Source: Desulfofustis sp. (GTDB taxonomy: Bacteria > Desulfobacterota > Desulfobulbia > Desulfobulbales > Desulfocapsaceae). From it: 20,854 bases of DNA. Of the stretch, positions 17,003-20,854 are shown piece after piece. Position numbers and translations under genes: made by a program. Location of the stretch: positions 1 to 20,854 of the forward strand of contig JAQYVS010000111.1 of NCBI GenBank assembly GCA_030145365.1, read 5' to 3'. The notes under the pieces are model-generated. The model did no database searches. It saw only the letters and a list, made by a program, of their open reading frames with translations, and was not told the origin of the DNA. Positions within the stretch are counted from its first letter, which is position 1. Every line of letters begins with the position of its first letter.

Positions 17003-18683
17003 CAGGACTCAGAATTTTCTCAAGAATTACTTTGGAAATCAGATAGGTCGGAACTACTCCATCGACGCCCATGGGACCGGAAGCCAAGGTCTGGCCGCTT
17101 ATTAATGGATTATCCGAAGCATAATAGGCATAGCGAATCTTCATGCTCTTCGGTATATGGCCCTGAATAATAGCCGCACTTATTGCCCGCTGGTAGTGTC
17201 CACCTTCCATCTCCAAACCGATTGCTTTCCATGAAGATTCATGAAAGCGCTCCAATACATCTCGGTTCTGCAGGGAGGTTCCCAGGACGGTTACCATGGG
17301 TCCACTGTAAACAGTCACCCGATCGTTAAAATCAGCTTCAGAAAGATCATTGTTGACGATGTAATTATGGGGTGTTCCTTCCATAACATGAGCCGTTGCC
17401 AGCATGATATCACCCTTCTTACCAGGCAGGATACCTGCTTTTCCCATCACCGAAATTGATTCGATCTGCAAAGATACGTCTCGTGCTGCTATTCTTGTCG
17501 GACTCAACAACTCATCCATCACTTCAAAAGCCTGGGTGCCAAATGCATAGTCGATGACGATAATTACCGGTTCTTTGCCTTTGATCTGCTTCAACTCAAT
17601 ATCAATACTTTCATGAATACAGGCTTGATCGATATTTCTGGCATCTATTATCTGGACGTCGATATTCGATCCAGATTGGTCATGATGAAGGTAAAAACCA
17701 TAGTTTTCCGCATACGCTGCCACATCTATTTCTTCATCTCTGATCAAATGAATCATTTCATAAATATCATCGGGTACTTCCTTGTCTATCTCCTGTAGAG
17801 CACCTCGCCCAAAAAGAAGGCTTTTAACCGAGTGCAGATTCGCACTGATAATGTGGACTGGCCTTTGAAGCAGATCCAGATCCTTCAATTTTCTTGTGAT
17901 CGACTCAGCCCAGAGTGTTGCATATCGATGATGACCCAGAATTTCCTGAAGCGATGGTGTAAAGGAAATGGTCAAACGCTCATCCGGGTCCTGTTTTTCA
18001 TTAATAATCCGCTGGCCGAGGGAATGGACGATCTTGAAGAGCCCGCTATTATGGTTGTTCTCCTTGTTTTGCTGCAGGTATTCGTAACTTTCTTTGGTTT
18101 CCTTATAGGTTCTTCCCAAGATAATTGATAAATTCCACAGTGCCTTATCCAAAGCTGGTCCTTCCGGTTCCAGACCGGATTGGATCATTTGAGTCAATTC
18201 CTGCCAGTGCTGATACAATTCCCCGTCCGGTAGACAAGCCTGCAGATAGATCTTCTGGGCTTCAATGTTAATAAATGTCAAATGGGTGATTAGATCATAG
18301 ATCTCGGTTGTTCCGCGGGTAACTACGAAACAGATCTCTTGCTCGGAGACAACATAAGAAAGTCTTCTCCGCTTTAACGGTGTGATTTGTTCAAAAGAGG
18401 TGTTGTCCAAATCTTCCTGGGCGGTCAGAACGATTCGATTGCACTGTTCAATTCCACGAGGCAGTCGATCGATGACGTACTCCAGTCCTTTAAGTTCGAT
18501 AATGCGAAGATCGACCATGGAACCGTATATCTCAGGACTGAATTGCCGCAATGCATTCTCCAGTTTCATTCCCGTAGTACCCGATGGTTTAAAGGATCCC
18601 CGGAGAATCAAAGCATCGGCAAGTGTTTTAAAAGTCGCTATGGCGGTCCGGCCTTTTTGGGATTTTGACAGTTCTTCCATCAT
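16992..18683 (-). CDS. Uncharacterised protein with nucleoside-phosphorylase-like C-terminal motifs
   Basis: A 563-residue soluble protein that I cannot name with certainty (possibly the DUF6909 family, from memory and unchecked). The N-terminal ~350 residues match nothing I know. The C-terminal third resembles the purine nucleoside phosphorylase/MTA-SAH nucleosidase/AMP nucleosidase superfamily: G-K-x-G-I-L-P-G-x-K-G-D-I-M-L-A at about 414-429, G-L-E-M-E-G at 489-494, and a later S-D at 523-524 in the position of the family's catalytic aspartate. The E-M-E to S-D spacing (31) is larger than the roughly 23 in MTA nucleosidase. A TTG start at 18743 is possible, but AAGGA at 18688-18692 supports the paired ATGs at 18683 and 18680; the second has the better 7-nt spacing. 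It overlaps the histidine kinase gene by 11 bp, which suggests a shared role. Confidence 0.7.
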   Translation of the reverse strand: MMEELSKSQKGRTAIATFKTLADALILRGSFKPSGTTGMKLENALRQFSPEIYGSMVDLRIIELKGLEYVIDRLPRGIEQCNRIVLTAQEDLDNTSFEQITPLKRRRLSYVVSEQEICFVVTRGTTEIYDLITHLTFINIEAQKIYLQACLPDGELYQHWQELTQMIQSGLEPEGPALDKALWNLSIILGRTYKETKESYEYLQQNKENNHNSGLFKIVHSLGQRIINEKQDPDERLTISFTPSLQEILGHHRYATLWAESITRKLKDLDLLQRPVHIISANLHSVKSLLFGRGALQEIDKEVPDDIYEMIHLIRDEEIDVAAYAENYGFYLHHDQSGSNIDVQIIDARNIDQACIHESIDIELKQIKGKEPVIIVIDYAFGTQAFEVMDELLSPTRIAARDVSLQIESISVMGKAGILPGKKGDIMLATAHVMEGTPHNYIVNNDLSEADFNDRVTVYSGPMVTVLGTSLQNRDVLERFHESSWKAIGLEMEGGHYQRAISAAIIQGHIPKSMKIRYAYYASDNPLISGQTLASGPMGVDGVVPTYLISKVILEKILSPDEF

Positions 18684-18766
18684 TAATTCCTTATTTGAGC
18701 CAGGGTTTGCAAAAGAGATGTACTGATATTTTTTTCCTGGCAAATGTATTGAACATACTGAGTTAT

Positions 18767-18795
18767 ATCATACTTTTCTTCTTTTAACCTTTCAG
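18767..18795 (-). promoter_or_regulatory. Possible sigma-70 promoter for the phosphorylase-like / kinase unit
   Basis: On the minus strand CTGAAA (18790-18795) and TATGAT (18767-18772) are separated by 17 nt. This matches 4/6 and 5/6 of the -35 and -10 consensus. It would give a leader of about 75 nt before the ATG at 18683. It is the only promoter-like pair I find in this 272-bp gap, which otherwise shows only weak inverted repeats and no small gene. Confidence 0.25.
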
Positions 18796-18955
18796 TTCAG
18801 CCAAACCGGCCACGGATGCGATTCAATTTTGATACTGGTCACTAATAAATCGAAAACTGGAAATAGTTTTTAAGTTGGAGAAATTCAATGACTTATACAA
18901 CCAAATAATCAACTACTTGATGAAACAAACTTTAACTTTTTTTACGAGCACGATG

Positions 18956-19846
18956 TTAGCCAGTAGTTCTGCTTGAAGAGACCGCCTGAATAATCAAACC
19001 GATGACGATAAAAATAAGCCCAATTACCGAAGATACCAGAATCTTCTCGCCGACCAGAAAATGTATGAGGATAAGTGAGAGAAAAGGAGATATAAAAATA
19101 AGATTAGCTATCCGTGCAGTTGATGTTGTCAACTTCATTGCCATCAGCCAGGTGATATAGGCGATTCCCATCTCAAAACAACCGATATAAGCCGCTCCCA
19201 ACAACCCTGGTAGTTCAATGGATCTGAAGCCTTCAAAGATAGCCAGATAAGCCCCAATAAACGGGAGAGAACAGAGAAAGTTTAAAAAGAGACCGGCCAC
19301 CGGGTCCCTTTTGTCCCTGGTATTGATAATCCAATACAGGGCCCAGATTATCGTGGAACCCAGAGCCAGTACAACTCCAAATGGATTTTCAAAATTAAGT
19401 GCCAGCAACTCACCTTTGGTGGAAATAATTAATACGCCTATATAACTGACAACAACCGCCAAGATCTCAAATAATTTAAGTCTGTGTCCCAAAAGCGGCA
19501 CTGAAAGCAGAGAAAGTGTTATTGCCCAGGTATAGTTCAACGGCTGTGCATGTTGAGCGGGGAGCAGATCGTAGGCCTTTATCAGTATCAAGTAATAAAG
19601 AAATGGATTAAGCAGCCCAAAAATTAACGAACTCTTCCATACAGAAAGATCTGTCGTAATAACAAGATGCACTTTTCTTAGAACAACAAGTGCAAAAAAG
19701 AGGACGCCGCAGGAAAAACAGGCGGCATAAAAGAGGAGTTCAACCGGACTGACCCAGCGCAGTGTGATCTTAAAAGCACTGGCTACTGTAGACCAGAGGA
19801 GCACCGAGGTCAGGGCATAGAGATAGGCTTTTTTCTGTTTTTCCAT
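18956..19846 (-). CDS. EamA/DMT-superfamily membrane transporter (second of a tandem pair)
   Basis: A 296-residue, strongly hydrophobic protein with about ten predicted membrane helices in two EamA-like halves. The first half begins A-Y-L-Y-A-L-T-S-V-L-L-W-S-T near residue 7; the second begins P-F-G-V-V-L-A-L-G-S near 155. Drug/metabolite-transporter proteins export amino acids, nucleosides, sugars or other metabolites; the substrate cannot be told here. The ATG at 19846 is chosen because the first helix follows directly. The frame is open to 19939, but that part overlaps the preceding transporter gene and is not membrane-like. There is no clear ribosome binding site; it lies 17 nt behind the first EamA gene, so translation may depend on coupling. 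Confidence 0.88.
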   Translation of the reverse strand: MEKQKKAYLYALTSVLLWSTVASAFKITLRWVSPVELLFYAACFSCGVLFFALVVLRKVHLVITTDLSVWKSSLIFGLLNPFLYYLILIKAYDLLPAQHAQPLNYTWAITLSLLSVPLLGHRLKLFEILAVVVSYIGVLIISTKGELLALNFENPFGVVLALGSTIIWALYWIINTRDKRDPVAGLFLNFLCSLPFIGAYLAIFEGFRSIELPGLLGAAYIGCFEMGIAYITWLMAMKLTTSTARIANLIFISPFLSLILIHFLVGEKILVSSVIGLIFIVIGLIIQAVSSSRTTG

Positions 19847-19863
19847 TGACACTAGGTGGTAAT

Positions 19864-20751
19864 TTATCTCAGCGATCTCTGAGGCATCGGTACTCCAAGA
19901 AGCACGAGGCCGGAAAGGATCATAGCAAGACCAATCCAACCCGTAACATCGAGGGTTTCATGCAATACAATGATGCCAAGTATTGTCGCGGTAAACGGCT
20001 CAGCGAGTGAAAGTGTGACCACGGTAGAAACAGGAATCTTTTCCAGGCCTCTACAAAACAGATAATATGACAATGAGGTTGCCAACAAGCCGAGATGAAT
20101 AACCATGATCATGCCCTGTACCGTCCATACCCAGGTGAGATCGGCGGTAAAGAGAACCGGGAGTAAAAACAACGCACCAATACAAAAAACTAGCGCTGCA
20201 ACAGATTCCGGAGCTCTGCCGATGAGAAGTTTTTTCATTAAAAAACTGTAGAGCGCATAGGAAAGACCTGCCCCAGCGGCAAGTAAAATTCCCACAGGCT
20301 CAATTTGTATTGAGCCGGAAAATCCGAGGAGTATCAGACAGCCACTGACTGCAAGCAATGTCGAAATAAGCCAGCTAATTGGAGGGGGTTTTCTAAACCA
20401 TACAGTATCAATTAATCCAGCAAAAACTGGGGCTGAGCCAATTGCCACCATGGTACCAACTGCCACACCTGTTAACGACACACCCCAGAAAAAAAAGATC
20501 TGGTAGGAAGCGACGAAGAACCCTGCGGGAAGTGCCGACATAAAACCAATCTGACGAAACATGTTTGGATTTTTCGACAGCGCATACAATGCCAACCCCA
20601 AACCTCCGACCAGTAAACGCAGAGCGCCAATGGATTGCGGCGTACCTGCAGCGGGGGCTAAAGCCTGAGAGGTACCAGTGGTACCCCATAAGACCGCAGC
20701 GAGTAAAATAAATAATTGGCCGCTATAGCTGAAATTATTTTTTATCCCCAT
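19864..20751 (-). CDS. EamA/DMT-superfamily membrane transporter (first of a tandem pair)
   Basis: A 295-residue protein with about ten membrane helices and two EamA repeats. The first starts L-F-I-L-L-A-A-V-L-W-G-T-T-G-T-S; the second starts P-V-G-I-L-L-A-A-G-A-G-L-S-Y-A-L-Y-S-F and ends with the L-x-x-A-E-P-F-T-A-T-I-L-G-I segment common in the family. The last residues are basic. The ATG at 20751 puts the first helix at the usual place; an in-frame TTG at 20790 would add 13 residues. Neither has a clear ribosome binding site. The gene precedes the other EamA gene on the same strand and is only moderately similar to it in the parts I compared, so this is not a recent duplication. Substrate unknown. 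Confidence 0.9.
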   Translation of the reverse strand: MGIKNNFSYSGQLFILLAAVLWGTTGTSQALAPAAGTPQSIGALRLLVGGLGLALYALSKNPNMFRQIGFMSALPAGFFVASYQIFFFWGVSLTGVAVGTMVAIGSAPVFAGLIDTVWFRKPPPISWLISTLLAVSGCLILLGFSGSIQIEPVGILLAAGAGLSYALYSFLMKKLLIGRAPESVAALVFCIGALFLLPVLFTADLTWVWTVQGMIMVIHLGLLATSLSYYLFCRGLEKIPVSTVVTLSLAEPFTATILGIIVLHETLDVTGWIGLAMILSGLVLLGVPMPQRSLR

Positions 20752-20854
20752 AGAATGCACAAATGGTATTAGTTTGTATATTGTGGACAAAGAACACTAG
20801 ATAAAGGCTTCATAACTTGCAACTAAAATAAGTTCATGATTCCGTCAAGTATAG

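Noticed and set aside
18853..18871. AAAACT-GGAAAT-AGTTTT hairpin as a terminator after the EamA pair
   Set aside because: The stem is six mostly A-T pairs with no GC core and only a short T run, too weak to call.
18908..18921. ATCAA-CTAC-TTGAT inverted repeat
   Set aside because: A five-pair stem in AT-rich DNA is expected by chance.
1..20854. CRISPR arrays, tRNA/rRNA genes, insertion sequences, attachment sites
   Set aside because: No spaced repeats, cloverleaf-like or rRNA stretches, transposase-like frames or terminal repeats were seen on reading both strands.

Overview
The window is 20,854 bases of chromosome from a Gram-negative bacterium. KdsB (LPS Kdo activation), AlgH/YqgE and GalU point to an outer membrane. 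Base composition is moderate and even, and the genes are mostly housekeeping. The long HrpA, the RsmJ and the oversized CofD/YvcK-type protein fit a deltaproteobacterium (Desulfobacterota, perhaps Desulfobulbales). That assignment is inference from protein flavour, not a database result. I see no rRNA, tRNA, CRISPR array, insertion sequence or prophage gene.

Layout from left to right: priA (minus, C-terminus cut by the window edge) and galU (minus), joined by an ATGA stop/start overlap; divergent hrpA (plus); a convergent two-gene unit, kdsB followed by a 773-residue CofD/YvcK-family protein (minus); rsmJ (plus), divergent from kdsB and overlapping the 3' end of rlmH; ykgJ-family gene then rlmH (minus), stop and start practically abutting; algH/yqgE (minus); glgB plus a 62-residue unknown protein (plus); a convergent unit with an uncharacterised protein carrying nucleoside-phosphorylase-like motifs followed by an overlapping sensor histidine kinase (minus); and finally two tandem EamA/DMT-type transporters (minus).

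Functionally the window mixes replication restart (PriA), RNA work (HrpA helicase, the rRNA methyltransferases RsmJ and RlmH), nucleotide-sugar and envelope metabolism (GalU, KdsB, the CofD/YvcK-like protein), glycogen branching (GlgB), signalling (histidine kinase without a response regulator in view) and export (two EamA proteins). The least explained parts are the phosphorylase-like protein coupled to the kinase, the long terminal extensions of the CofD/YvcK-like protein, and the small protein behind glgB.

Gene packing is tight. Three convergent pairs leave 12 nt, a 10-nt overlap and 9 nt between stops, with no room for ordinary terminators. No gene-free stretch exceeds 300 bases; the longest are about 250-270 bases (upstream of glgB and upstream of the phosphorylase-like gene).
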